From NCBI GenBank assembly GCA_964584165.1, contig CAZOYW010000014.1:1-64000 (forward strand): 64,000 nucleotides of DNA. Direction: 5' to 3'. The notes beneath the pieces are model-generated. The model made no database searches and was not told the origin of the DNA. It was given only the letters and a program-made list of their open reading frames with translations. Source of the DNA: CAZKCI01 sp964584165. Its GTDB lineage: Bacteria; Auribacterota; Erginobacteria; Erginobacterales; CAZKCI01. Both the position numbers and the translations under genes were made by a program. This document shows positions 35,858 through 43,709 of the stretch, piece by piece (the first letter of the stretch is position 1; each line of letters begins with the position of its first letter).

Positions 35858-36757
35858 ATGCGCTTGGTGTACCTGACCATAATCGCCCTCGCGGCTTCCT
35901 CGGCGCGGGTCCGGGCCGAAGGGCCCGATTCCCAGGAGATCGCCGACCGCGCCGGGCTGGAGAGCGTCTGGAACCGCTCCGGGCGGACGACCCGGGTCAT
36001 CGACTACCCCTTCAGCCCCCGCCCCTGGGTTTACAGCGGTCCCGACCTCCGGGAATGGGGCAACCAAGGCTACATCTTCATCAATCCCCGGATCCGGGAG
36101 CGGGCGCGGCCCCTCCCCGCTCCCACTCCGGCCGAGGAGCTGACCGCCGCCGGGACACTCGAGGCGGAGGAGATCGCGCGGATGCTCGAGGAGGAGAAGG
36201 CCCGGCGCCTGGCCTTGGAGTCGGAGATCAAGGCCGCCCGGGAGGAGCTGGCCACTGCCCAGGCGCAAGACGAAGACCAGGCGGCCAAGATCTTGATCCT
36301 GGAGAAGCAGATCGAAGACTTGGAGAGTGCTCAGGGCGCCGCGGCGGCCGGAGGGACCGGCGCGGAGGGCGCGGCGGCCGCCGCCGGACCGAGCCTGGAG
36401 AAGATGGACTCCTACCCGGTCGGCAAGGACCAGTCCCTCTGGTCGATCGCCGGGCGTCCCGAGGTCTACGGGAACCCCTACAAGTGGCTCCTCCTCTACC
36501 ACGCCAACCGCGACCAGATCTTCGACCCCGACCTGATCTACCCCGGCATGATCCTGCTCGTCCCCCGCTACAAGGACCTGGAGGTCTTCCCGCCCCCTCC
36601 GGCCGAGGGGGCGGCGGTCTCGGCGGCGGGAGGAGAGGCGGCGGCCCCGAGCCCGGTTGCACCGGAAGCGCAGACGGCGGAGGAGCCTTCGGCGCCACCG
36701 GAAGCAGCCCCCCCGGCGCCGGAAGCTCCCCTTCCCTCGCCGGCGGCTCTGCCCTGA
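35858..36757 (+). CDS. Secreted LysM-domain protein with coiled coil
   Basis: 299 residues from the ATG at 35860 or just before (codon at 35858). GGGAGGAG lies upstream. There is a signal peptide (about 1-22), then DYPFSPRPWVYSGPDLREWG, a coiled coil (about 95-155), a Gly/Ala linker, a LysM domain (SYPVGKDQSLWSIAG, NPYKWLLLYHANRDQI, LIYPGMILLVPR) and a Pro/Ala-rich tail. LysM binds peptidoglycan. It is the first gene of the motor operon and may anchor the machinery to the wall; the 33-base gap to the next gene holds a 7-bp repeat. Confidence 0.85.
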   Translation: MRLVYLTIIALAASSARVRAEGPDSQEIADRAGLESVWNRSGRTTRVIDYPFSPRPWVYSGPDLREWGNQGYIFINPRIRERARPLPAPTPAEELTAAGTLEAEEIARMLEEEKARRLALESEIKAAREELATAQAQDEDQAAKILILEKQIEDLESAQGAAAAGGTGAEGAAAAAGPSLEKMDSYPVGKDQSLWSIAGRPEVYGNPYKWLLLYHANRDQIFDPDLIYPGMILLVPRYKDLEVFPPPPAEGAAVSAAGGEAAAPSPVAPEAQTAEEPSAPPEAAPPAPEAPLPSPAALP

Positions 36758-36790
36758 TCACTGACCACTGATTACTGATCACTGTTTATT
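36756..36790. repeat. Degenerate 7-bp repeat (CTGATCA type)
   Basis: Five consecutive heptamers, CTGATCA, CTGACCA, CTGATTA, CTGATCA and CTGTTTA, fill the gap between the LysM gene and the FliF-FliG-like gene. Confidence 0.65.
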
Positions 36791-38920
36791 TTGAGTCTTT
36801 TCTCTCCGGGAGACATGAGCCCAGTGATCCGGCACCGCACAGCCCTGCCAATCCTCTTCGCCTTGGCCCTCCTCCTGCCCTCCACCCTCCCCGCCCAGCA
36901 GAGGGCGGACGAGGCCCAGGTGGAGACGGCGCTCCAACAGAAGATCCAGTCCATGCTCGACGTCCTGGTCGGCCCCCAGCGGACGATCGTCGACGTCGAC
37001 GTCACCCTGCGGGACACCGTCACGGCCTCCGAGGTCTCGAACCGCGTCCGGGCCCTCACTTCTCTTCCCGGCGTGCGCACCCGGACGATGGAGGACGCGG
37101 GGACGGCCGCCGACGGGGACCTCCTCGAGCCCCTGATCTCGAGCCGCCATATCCTGGTCCAGGCCGATGAGAAGCTCGCCCCCGAGCTTCTCGAAAAGAT
37201 CAAGACCGAGGTCCCCCGCTGGGCCCGGATCAACCCGGCCCGGGGGGACACCTTCAAGCTGGAGCCAATCCCCTGGCGGGAGATCGTCTCCCCCCCCTCC
37301 GCCACCCAGCAGAGCTACCTCCTCTACTCCATCCTGGCCATGGTCGTCCTCCTCATCCTGATCGCGGCCATCTACTTCCCCTTAAGGAAGCTCAAGATGC
37401 CAGAGACCGCGCCGGCGCCGGGGGCGATCGGCGCGCCGGCCGCCGGGAAGCTGCCGGGCGAGGAGGGGGCGGGCGGGCCGGTCGAGGAGGAGAAGCGCAA
37501 GCAGCGCTCCGAGGAGCTCGAGGAGCTCAAGCAGGTCTTCGCCGGCGCCGCCAATATCGACCAGAGCGGCGTCCTGGAGGAGATTCGGAACATGATCGAG
37601 AAGGGGCTCTCGCGCACCCCCGCCCAGATCGACTCCATCCTGGAGGAGATCAAGGACATCCTCTCCAAGACCCCCCAGGAATCGGACACCCTCCTCACCG
37701 AGATCCGGGACACCCTGGCCGACATGCTGGAGGCCCAGAAGAAGCTCACGGCGATGGGCGGCCTGGGCCCCGGAGCGGGGCCGGGGGGAGCGCCGGCCCC
37801 CGGCGCCCCGGCCGCGCCCGCGGCGGCCCCCGCGGCCCGGCCGGAGGCGGCGGGACGGGCCGGCGGTTCCGACTTCGGCCCCGAGGTGGTCGAGGTCCTC
37901 GGCAACATCGAGGACCTGATGGCCCAGCAGCTGGAGAAGACGCCGGAGAGCGGGATCCTGGATGAGCCCTTCAAGTACCTGAAGACCCTGCCGCCCGAAG
38001 ACGTGGTCATGCTGGTCGAGGACGAGGAGCCGAAGCTGGCGGCCGCCGTCCTCTCCCAGATCGACTCCAAGTCGGCCGCCGACGTGCTCCAGGCGGTCGA
38101 GGAGGAGAAGCAGTTCGAGATCGCCCGGGCCATGACCGGCCTGGTCGAGACCGAGGATCTGGCCGAGGAGATCAAGGACTTCCTGGAGCGCAAGCTCAAG
38201 ATCGTCCGCCTGCACAAGGACTACATCCCGGTCCTCGGCTACCGGGTGCTCGCCGACATCCTTTCCTCCAGCCGCTACGCCGTGGCCCGGGTTCTCCTGG
38301 ATAAGATCGAGTCCAAGAACCCGGCCATGGCCGCCGAGGTGCGGAAAAGGATGTTCCTCTTCGAGGACATCGTCACCCTCTCGGACAAGGACCTCGAGGT
38401 CCTGATCCACAACCTCCCCCGGGAGATGGTCTCCAGCGCCCTCACCGAGACCTCCGAGGAGATCCGCTCCAAGTTCCTCCAGAACATGACCGAGCGCGCG
38501 CGCCAGATGATCCAGGAAGACATGGAGACGATGAAGAAGGTCCAGATCGAGAAGGACGGCAAGGAGCTGATCTTCAACGAGGCCATGCTCGCTCTGGAGC
38601 AGAACGTGGTCGAGGAGATCTTCCGGACGGTGGACCGCAACGTGGTCAAGATGGCCCTGCGCGGGGCCTCGGAGGAGGTGCGGGAGAAGTTCTTCTCCGG
38701 GCTCACCGAGCGGGCGGTGGTGATGCTCAAGGAGGACCTGGAGGTGATGGGCCAGATCACCCGCAAGCGGGCCGACGAGGCCCAGGAAGAGGTGATGAAC
38801 GTCCTGCGCAAGCTCTCCAGCAAGACGCTCGAGGCCCAGCACGAGATCATCGCCACCATCCGCAAGCTCGAGAAGGAAGGGCAGATCAGCGTGGAGCGGT
38901 TCCAGGAGGAGATGGTTTAA
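36791..38920 (+). CDS. FliF-like/FliG-like fusion: membrane-anchored motor rotor protein
   Basis: 709 residues. An N-terminal membrane or signal segment (about 17-35); a region like the FliF C-terminal part (about 41-165: QKIQSMLDVLVGPQRTIVDV, then VPRWARINPARGDTFKLEPI); a second membrane helix (175-197); a Glu-rich linker and a Gly/Ala/Pro linker (322-358). FliG-type repeats follow: about 390-510, 520-590 (RMFLFEDIVTLSDKDLEVLI, ERARQMIQEDMETMKKV) and 598-690 (VKMALRGASEEVREKFFSGL, ERAVVMLKEDLEVMGQI). In flagella FliF makes the MS ring and FliG the torque ring. Here both are in one chain, without the FliF ring-building N-domain. flbD, motA and two motB genes follow. Confidence 0.85.
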   Translation: MSLFSPGDMSPVIRHRTALPILFALALLLPSTLPAQQRADEAQVETALQQKIQSMLDVLVGPQRTIVDVDVTLRDTVTASEVSNRVRALTSLPGVRTRTMEDAGTAADGDLLEPLISSRHILVQADEKLAPELLEKIKTEVPRWARINPARGDTFKLEPIPWREIVSPPSATQQSYLLYSILAMVVLLILIAAIYFPLRKLKMPETAPAPGAIGAPAAGKLPGEEGAGGPVEEEKRKQRSEELEELKQVFAGAANIDQSGVLEEIRNMIEKGLSRTPAQIDSILEEIKDILSKTPQESDTLLTEIRDTLADMLEAQKKLTAMGGLGPGAGPGGAPAPGAPAAPAAAPAARPEAAGRAGGSDFGPEVVEVLGNIEDLMAQQLEKTPESGILDEPFKYLKTLPPEDVVMLVEDEEPKLAAAVLSQIDSKSAADVLQAVEEEKQFEIARAMTGLVETEDLAEEIKDFLERKLKIVRLHKDYIPVLGYRVLADILSSSRYAVARVLLDKIESKNPAMAAEVRKRMFLFEDIVTLSDKDLEVLIHNLPREMVSSALTETSEEIRSKFLQNMTERARQMIQEDMETMKKVQIEKDGKELIFNEAMLALEQNVVEEIFRTVDRNVVKMALRGASEEVREKFFSGLTERAVVMLKEDLEVMGQITRKRADEAQEEVMNVLRKLSSKTLEAQHEIIATIRKLEKEGQISVERFQEEMV

Positions 38921-38959
38921 TCCCGGAGCGGCCCCTTGGCGGGGCCGCTTCGGGATTAA
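38917..38959 (+). terminator. Stop-codon-straddling hairpin after the fusion gene
   Basis: TTAATCCCGGAGCGGCCCC pairs with GGGGCCGCTTCGGGATTAA; the TAA stop lies in the first arm. Since flbD and motA follow, it may reduce read-through rather than end the operon. Confidence 0.55.
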
Positions 38960-39070
38960 GGTTGATCCGGGAAGAATATTCTCTGATCCGGCGGCGAACC
39001 TTCACCAACCGCGGGATGGGTCGGCGGCCGCGTTGCGCGGGCCATCGCCGTCGGCGCCAGGGTCAGATTC

Positions 39071-39100
39071 GTAGCCGCGGACCTTCCAGGTCCGCGGGCC
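39071..39100 (+). repeat. GTAG REP hairpin upstream of flbD
   Basis: GTAGCCGCGGACCTTCCAGG continuing into TCCGCGGG. The stem CCGCGGACCT/AGGTCCGCGG is the same as the one at the end of epsI (29763-29788), there headed GTCG. Confidence 0.65.
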
Positions 39101-39117
39101 AGGACCAGGACACGCCC

Positions 39118-39315
39118 ATGATCAAACTCACCAGGCTCAACGGGCAGGAGATGGTGGTGAACGCCGAGCTGATCGAGCTGATCGAGGCCCGGCCCGACAC
39201 CATCGTCACCCTGACCACCGGCGAGAAGTACATCGTCCGGGAATCCCCCGACGAGATCGTCGGGCGGGTCGTCCGCTACAAGCAGAGCTTCAGCCAACCC
39301 CAACGACCGGAGTAA
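39118..39315 (+). CDS. flbD: FlbD-family small protein
   Basis: 65 residues from the ATG at 39118. MIKLTRLNGQEMVVNAELIE and TIVTLTTGEKYIVRESPDEI cover the FlbD family almost end to end. FlbD genes sit beside motA and motB in many flagellar operons, but the function is unclear. It is 9 bases before motA. Confidence 0.92.
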   Translation: MIKLTRLNGQEMVVNAELIELIEARPDTIVTLTTGEKYIVRESPDEIVGRVVRYKQSFSQPQRPE

Positions 39316-39324
39316 GGGACACAC

Positions 39325-40083
39325 ATGCGCTCGGGAACCATCATCGGTTTGATCGCCGGACTGGGGATCGTCTTCATCTCCATCTTCCTTCGGGGCGGAG
39401 GCCCCATGGTCCTCCTCTTCATCGACTTCCCATCCGCCATCCTGACCGGGGGCTGCACGCTCTGCACGCTCATGGTCAACTACACCTACCGCCAGCTCTG
39501 GGACGCCCTCAAGGCCTTTCGCTACTGCCTGGTCAGAAAGATGGACACCCCGGAGGAGGTGATCGACCTCCTGGTGGAGATGGCGGTCAAGGCCCGCAAG
39601 GAGGGGTTCATGGCGTTGCGCGAGCTCTCCACCAAGGGGCGCTTCCCCCTCCTCGACATCGGCGTCGACCTGGTCGCCGACGGGACCGACCCGGAGGTGA
39701 CCCGGGGGATCCTGGAGACGGTCTCCGACTACCTCCACATCAAGATCGCCAACGACGAGAAGATCTGGCGCGACACCTCGGTCTACGCCCCCTTCTTCGG
39801 GATGCTGGGGACGATCGTCGGCCTGATCATGCTCCTCAAGACCCTGACCAAGGTCGAGACGATCGCCCCCAATATGTCGCTCGCCCTCCTCACCACCTTC
39901 TACGGGGTGGTGATCGCCGGGACCTTCTGCATGCCGATCGCGGGGAAGATCCACAACTACAACACCAACCTCGCCCTCTCCCGCGAGATCATCATCGAGG
40001 GGATCGCCTCGATCCAGTCCGGCGACAACTCCCAGATCGTCCGGGAGAAGCTCCAGGCCTACCTCGCCGGCCAGCAATACTAA
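39325..40083 (+). CDS. motA: MotA-type stator subunit
   Basis: 252 residues, four membrane helices. IIGLIAGLGIVFISIFLRGG at the start, RYCLVRKMDTPEEVIDLLVE in the cytoplasmic domain that touches FliG, and APFFGMLGTIVGLIMLLKTL around residue 153-172 with the conserved Pro of helix 3, then GVVIAGTFCMPIAGKI in helix 4. It forms the ion-driven stator with MotB and pushes the rotor. Two motB genes follow at 6 and 4 bases distance. Confidence 0.95.
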   Translation: MRSGTIIGLIAGLGIVFISIFLRGGGPMVLLFIDFPSAILTGGCTLCTLMVNYTYRQLWDALKAFRYCLVRKMDTPEEVIDLLVEMAVKARKEGFMALRELSTKGRFPLLDIGVDLVADGTDPEVTRGILETVSDYLHIKIANDEKIWRDTSVYAPFFGMLGTIVGLIMLLKTLTKVETIAPNMSLALLTTFYGVVIAGTFCMPIAGKIHNYNTNLALSREIIIEGIASIQSGDNSQIVREKLQAYLAGQQY

Positions 40084-40089
40084 TAAGAC

Positions 40090-40908
40090 ATGGAAGAGCA
40101 GATCCAGCCGGTCAAGGAGCACATCGTCCGCGAGCGGATCACTCCCACGCAAGACGTGGGGCTTTCCGCCCTCTGGCCCCCGGTCTGGATGACCACCTAC
40201 GCCGACCTGGTCACCCAGCTGATGACCTTCTTCATCCTCCTCTACGCCCTGACCATGGTCCAGTACCCCCAGGACCTGATCGAGCTCGCCCGGGATAACC
40301 GCGAGCGGATCCTGATCAAGGCCGACGGGACCGTGGATTACCCCGATCCGATGCGGATGATCGATGACCTCCAGGTCTGGAAGGAGATCGAGCAGCTCTC
40401 CCGGGAGGAGCGTTTGGCCTTGAGCGAGATGAAGAGCCTCCAGGACATCGCCAAGGCGATCCGGGAGGCCTTGGAGAAGGGGAAGCTCGCCGAGGGGGTG
40501 AAGATCAAGATCACCGCCGAGGACGTTTCGATCATCCCCCTCGAGCAGATGGTCTTCGCCTCGGGCTCCGACCGGATCAAGGAGGGATTCCTCCCCATCC
40601 TCGACCGCCTGGCCGTCATCCTCAAGGACAAGCAGGCCTCGATCCGGATCGAGGGGCACACCGACGACACGCCGATCGACCCCCTCCACCGGGACCGCTT
40701 CCCCAGCAACTACGCGCTCTCCACCGCCCGGGCGGTCGCCGTCGGGCGCTATTTCATGGAGCGCCACGCCGTCCGGCCCGAGCGGGTCTACGTCGCCGGC
40801 TACGGCCCGCTCATCCCCGCCTCCGCCGACCCGACGATGAAGGCCTTGAACCGCCGGGTCGAGCTCCACATCTTCGTCACCTCCGAAACCACCGCAAAAC
40901 CGGGCTGA
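40090..40908 (+). CDS. motB: MotB-type stator subunit 1
   Basis: 272 residues. One membrane helix, WMTTYADLVTQLMTFFILLY, with the ion-binding Asp39, then a plug/linker of about 110 residues and an OmpA-like peptidoglycan-binding domain (SIRIEGHTDDTPI, NYALSTARAVAVGRYF, VAGYGPLIPA, NRRVELHIF). It anchors the MotA ring to the cell wall. The basic-rich N-terminus is long for MotB. Confidence 0.94.
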   Translation: MEEQIQPVKEHIVRERITPTQDVGLSALWPPVWMTTYADLVTQLMTFFILLYALTMVQYPQDLIELARDNRERILIKADGTVDYPDPMRMIDDLQVWKEIEQLSREERLALSEMKSLQDIAKAIREALEKGKLAEGVKIKITAEDVSIIPLEQMVFASGSDRIKEGFLPILDRLAVILKDKQASIRIEGHTDDTPIDPLHRDRFPSNYALSTARAVAVGRYFMERHAVRPERVYVAGYGPLIPASADPTMKALNRRVELHIFVTSETTAKPG

Positions 40909-40912
40909 GGCC

Positions 40913-41758
40913 ATGGGCCGGAAACGCAAGAAGGAGCGCGACCAGATGGACGAGGTGGGGATCGCCGCCTTCTGGCCCCCCCCGTGGTTCACCACCTACA
41001 GCGACTTCAGCACGCTGGTCATGACCTTCTTCATCATCCTCTCCTGCATGCTCGTCCTCAAGATCGACGTCTCCGCCCTCTCCGGCCAGAAGAAGCTCGG
41101 GGACCAGACCGTCCTCCAGGATTCCTCCCAGGTCAAGATCACGGTGGAGATGAAGAGGATGATCGACGCCTACCGTCTGCTTGAGGAGCAGCAGCTCCGC
41201 GAGATGGCGACGATCACCAAGATGGAGGAGGCGGGGAAGAACATCCAGCAGTACATCCAGGAGGTAAACCTCGATGCCTTCGTCAAGGTGGAGGCGTCGA
41301 AGTGGAAGGTGAAGGTCGTTCCCCTGATGCCCTTCCTCTTCGCCCCGGCCCGGGCCGCCCTCCGCCCGGAGGCAAAGGACTTCCTGGACCGCCTGGCCAA
41401 GGTCTTCGCCGCCAACCCCGGCCAGATCCGGATCGCCGGCCACACCGACAGCCTCCCGATCTACAGCGCCGAGTACCGCTCGAACTGGGAGCTCTCGGCC
41501 GACCGGGCCGCCGCCATCATGAGGTACCTGGTGGAGGTCCACGGCCTCGACCCGCAGCGGTTCGTCGCGGTCGGCTGCGGCCCCTACCACCCGATCGCCG
41601 ACAACGCCACGCCGGAGGGGCGCCGGGAGAACCGGCGGGTGGAGATCGAGATCACTCAGGAACCCAACCCGGCGGGGGCCGAGGCGGCGGGGGAAGCCGG
41701 CGGCGCGGCGGCCGGGGCGCCGGCCGCCGGAGATGCAGCGCTCTCCTCCGCGAACTGA
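40913..41758 (+). CDS. MotB-type stator subunit 2
   Basis: 281 residues. WFTTYSDFSTLVMTFFIILS holds the ion-binding Asp31. The OmpA-like domain has IRIAGHTDSLPI, NWELSADRAAAIMRYLV and RRENRRVEIEI. A linker with QIQ-like helices (KNIQQYIQEVNLDAF) and an Ala/Gly-rich tail differ from MotB 1. Two MotB paralogues with one MotA suggest either a mixed stator or an alternative. The 3' end overlaps the convergent gene at 41656-42006. Confidence 0.93.
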   Translation: MGRKRKKERDQMDEVGIAAFWPPPWFTTYSDFSTLVMTFFIILSCMLVLKIDVSALSGQKKLGDQTVLQDSSQVKITVEMKRMIDAYRLLEEQQLREMATITKMEEAGKNIQQYIQEVNLDAFVKVEASKWKVKVVPLMPFLFAPARAALRPEAKDFLDRLAKVFAANPGQIRIAGHTDSLPIYSAEYRSNWELSADRAAAIMRYLVEVHGLDPQRFVAVGCGPYHPIADNATPEGRRENRRVEIEITQEPNPAGAEAAGEAGGAAAGAPAAGDAALSSAN

Positions 41759-42006
41759 GCGGCCGCGGTCGGCCGGGTCCAGGAGGCAGAGGCCGACGCG
41801 TGGTTCTTCCTGATCTCGAGGGCGCGGACGACCGCCCGGCCGATCTGCCAGCCCGCGAGGGCGCCCAAGAGCGCGCTCCCGACGATCACCCCCACCCAGA
41901 TCCTCGCCCCGATCCTCGTCCTCTCCCGGGGAAAGTGGGAGCGGGTGGAGATCCGGACCCGCACCTTCTGTCGACCCGGCGCCGCCCCCTCGTCGTTCTC
42001 CGTCAT
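41656..42006 (-). CDS. Small single-pass membrane protein coupled to a radical-SAM gene
   Basis: 116 residues. A basic N-terminus, one membrane helix (IWVGVIVGSALLGALAGWQI, about residues 37-57) and an Ala/Pro-rich tail. The ATG overlaps the stop of the radical-SAM gene by 4 bases (ATGA), strong support for translation. The last 103 bases run antisense to the end of motB 2, so the true C-terminus could be spurious low-complexity sequence. Not recognised as any family. Confidence 0.6.
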   Translation of the reverse strand: MTENDEGAAPGRQKVRVRISTRSHFPRERTRIGARIWVGVIVGSALLGALAGWQIGRAVVRALEIRKNHASASASWTRPTAAAQFAEESAASPAAGAPAAAPPASPAASAPAGLGS

Positions 42007-43121
42007 AGCCCAAAAGCTTTCCTGGTCTTGGCCAGCTTGATCCGCAGGTACTCCCGGAGGATGAGTGGATACATCCGGGGGTTGAAGAGGATGTTCAGGG
42101 TGAGAAAGCACTCGTAGGTGCAGAAGCACTTGCTCTCGGAGATCTTCTGGCGGGCGGCGCGGGCCTTCTCCCCGAACCAGATCTTCCGGAAGTCATAGCC
42201 CGTCTCCCGCACGTTACCCAGGGTGAGGTCGGCGTGGAGCTCGCAGGGCAGCACGTCCCCGTTGGCGAAGAGGGCCGCCCCCAGGGTGCCGCCCTGGCAG
42301 GGGAGGATCATCCGGTTCTCCCGGATCACGCGGGCGATGATCCGGTGCCGGATGATCCTCTTCGCGTTGATCAGGTCGGCCAGGGGGAAGCGGGCGTAGC
42401 CCTTTAGCTCGCGCTTGCGCAAGCCCTCCTCCATCGCCCGGGCGTAGCGCTCGTAGTTCTCGATGTTGAAATACTTGGAGGCCTCCTCCATCGGCTTGCC
42501 CCGGGTGAGGAGGGTGAAGAGGGTGTCGGCGCCGAGGACCCGGGTAAAGTAGTCGTACATCTCGATAAGCTTGGCGTCGTTGTAGGCGGAGACGGTGGTC
42601 TCGATGGTGGAGGTGAAGCGGGGGTATTCCTTCTCGAGCTTCTTCAGCTCCCGGAAGGTGGCGGTGGCTTTTTCGAAGAGGCCGGGGAAGCCCCGGATCT
42701 CGTCGTGGTCCTTCCCGATCCCGTCCAGGGAGACGTCGACCATCAGGTCGAGGTCAGGGCAGGTCTTCAGGATCTTCCGCGTCGTCTCCACCACCCGCTC
42801 GGTCAGCGAGCCGTTGGTGGGGATGCCGACGTTCTGGACGCGGTTGTTGCGATGAAAGATGGCCACGATCTCGGCGAGGTCCGGGCGGAGAAACGGCTCC
42901 CCGCCGGTCGGGAGGAGGAAGAGGAAATCGTCCATGGAGCGGGAGACCTTCTCGATCTCCTCGAGCGTGAGCTGGTCCTTCCCCGGGTCGATCCCGGCCA
43001 GGAGGCAGTGCCGGCAGCGGGCGTTGCAGGCCTTGGTGACGAAGAAGACCAGGTAGAGGGGCGAGGCGTTCCGCCGGAAGAAGATCCGGGGGGCATACTT
43101 CAGGTAATTGAGTGATTTCAC
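42003..43121 (-). CDS. Radical SAM protein with SPASM-like C-terminus
   Basis: 372 residues. VTKACNARCRHCLLAG gives CX3CX2C (about residues 33-40); LPTGGEPFLRPDL and VSLDGIGKDHDEIRG match the family. ILPCQGGT, VLPCELHADLTLGN and CFCTYECF supply further cysteines for an auxiliary cluster. No precursor peptide is seen beside it. It could modify a peptide or lipid or act like HpnH-type enzymes; the target is unknown. It is coupled to the small membrane protein downstream. Confidence 0.88.
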   Translation of the reverse strand: MKSLNYLKYAPRIFFRRNASPLYLVFFVTKACNARCRHCLLAGIDPGKDQLTLEEIEKVSRSMDDFLFLLPTGGEPFLRPDLAEIVAIFHRNNRVQNVGIPTNGSLTERVVETTRKILKTCPDLDLMVDVSLDGIGKDHDEIRGFPGLFEKATATFRELKKLEKEYPRFTSTIETTVSAYNDAKLIEMYDYFTRVLGADTLFTLLTRGKPMEEASKYFNIENYERYARAMEEGLRKRELKGYARFPLADLINAKRIIRHRIIARVIRENRMILPCQGGTLGAALFANGDVLPCELHADLTLGNVRETGYDFRKIWFGEKARAARQKISESKCFCTYECFLTLNILFNPRMYPLILREYLRIKLAKTRKAFGL

Positions 43122-43139
43122 GGGGAGAGGGGATCGCGG

Positions 43140-43223
43140 ATAAGAGATTATAGATTAAAGATTGTAGATTATAGCCTGGACGCCTCTTTACCTTCCGCCT
43201 TCTTGCTTTGTATTTCTTACTTC
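43140..43223. repeat. Two degenerate 7-bp repeat tracts
   Basis: Units GATTATA, GATTAAA, GATTGTA, GATTATA near 43148-43174, and TTCTTAC, TTCTTAC, TTCTCAC, TTGTCAC near 43212-43240. Same unit length but different unit sequence, in the gap between the radical-SAM and OB-fold genes. Confidence 0.65.
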
Positions 43224-43709
43224 TTACTTCTCACTTGTCACTTTTGTCCTGCCCCGTCCCCGCCAAGCCAGCGCGGCGGCGAGGAGGCAGAGCCCGCCGC
43301 CGGCAAATAGCTTCTTCCAGTCCGCCGGGTGCTCGCGCGGGGACCCGTCCGCCACCTTTTCCAAGGCGACGGCGTGGATGTCCAGGTCCCCCCCGTGCTC
43401 CGCGCAGGCGCGGTGGAACACTCCCGTAATCCGCACTAAGTCTCCGGAGTGAAAATAATCGCCCAAGATCTTGATCCTTTCCACGAAGCGGAAAGGACAC
43501 CAGATGCCGATCGCGCTCGCCCCGTCGTGGAGGTTCACCCAGGCGAACTGACCCCGCCGCATCGCCTCCCCCACCGCCTCCCCCCGGTACACGACCGTCT
43601 GCCCGTCCCATTCCCGGGCCCGTTCGATCAGGTCGGAGGAGGAAACCTCCGGGAGGGCGGATCGCCCGGAGAGGCAGGCGCCGACGAGAAGGAGCGGGAT
43701 CGCGTTCAT
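43224..43709 (-). CDS. Exported OB-fold-like protein at the end of the potassium-uptake operon
   Basis: 161 residues from the ATG at 43709, which overlaps the trkH stop by 4 bases. Signal or anchor segment (IPLLLVGACLSG), an OB-like domain (DGQTVVYRGEAVGEAM, GQFAWVNLHDGASAIGIWC, GDLVRITGVFHRAC) and a C-terminal membrane helix (FAGGGLCLLAAALAW). Not a nucleic-acid enzyme by sequence. Such proteins sometimes accompany TrkH; the role is unknown. Confidence 0.75.
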   Translation of the reverse strand: MNAIPLLLVGACLSGRSALPEVSSSDLIERAREWDGQTVVYRGEAVGEAMRRGQFAWVNLHDGASAIGIWCPFRFVERIKILGDYFHSGDLVRITGVFHRACAEHGGDLDIHAVALEKVADGSPREHPADWKKLFAGGGLCLLAAALAWRGRGRTKVTSEK

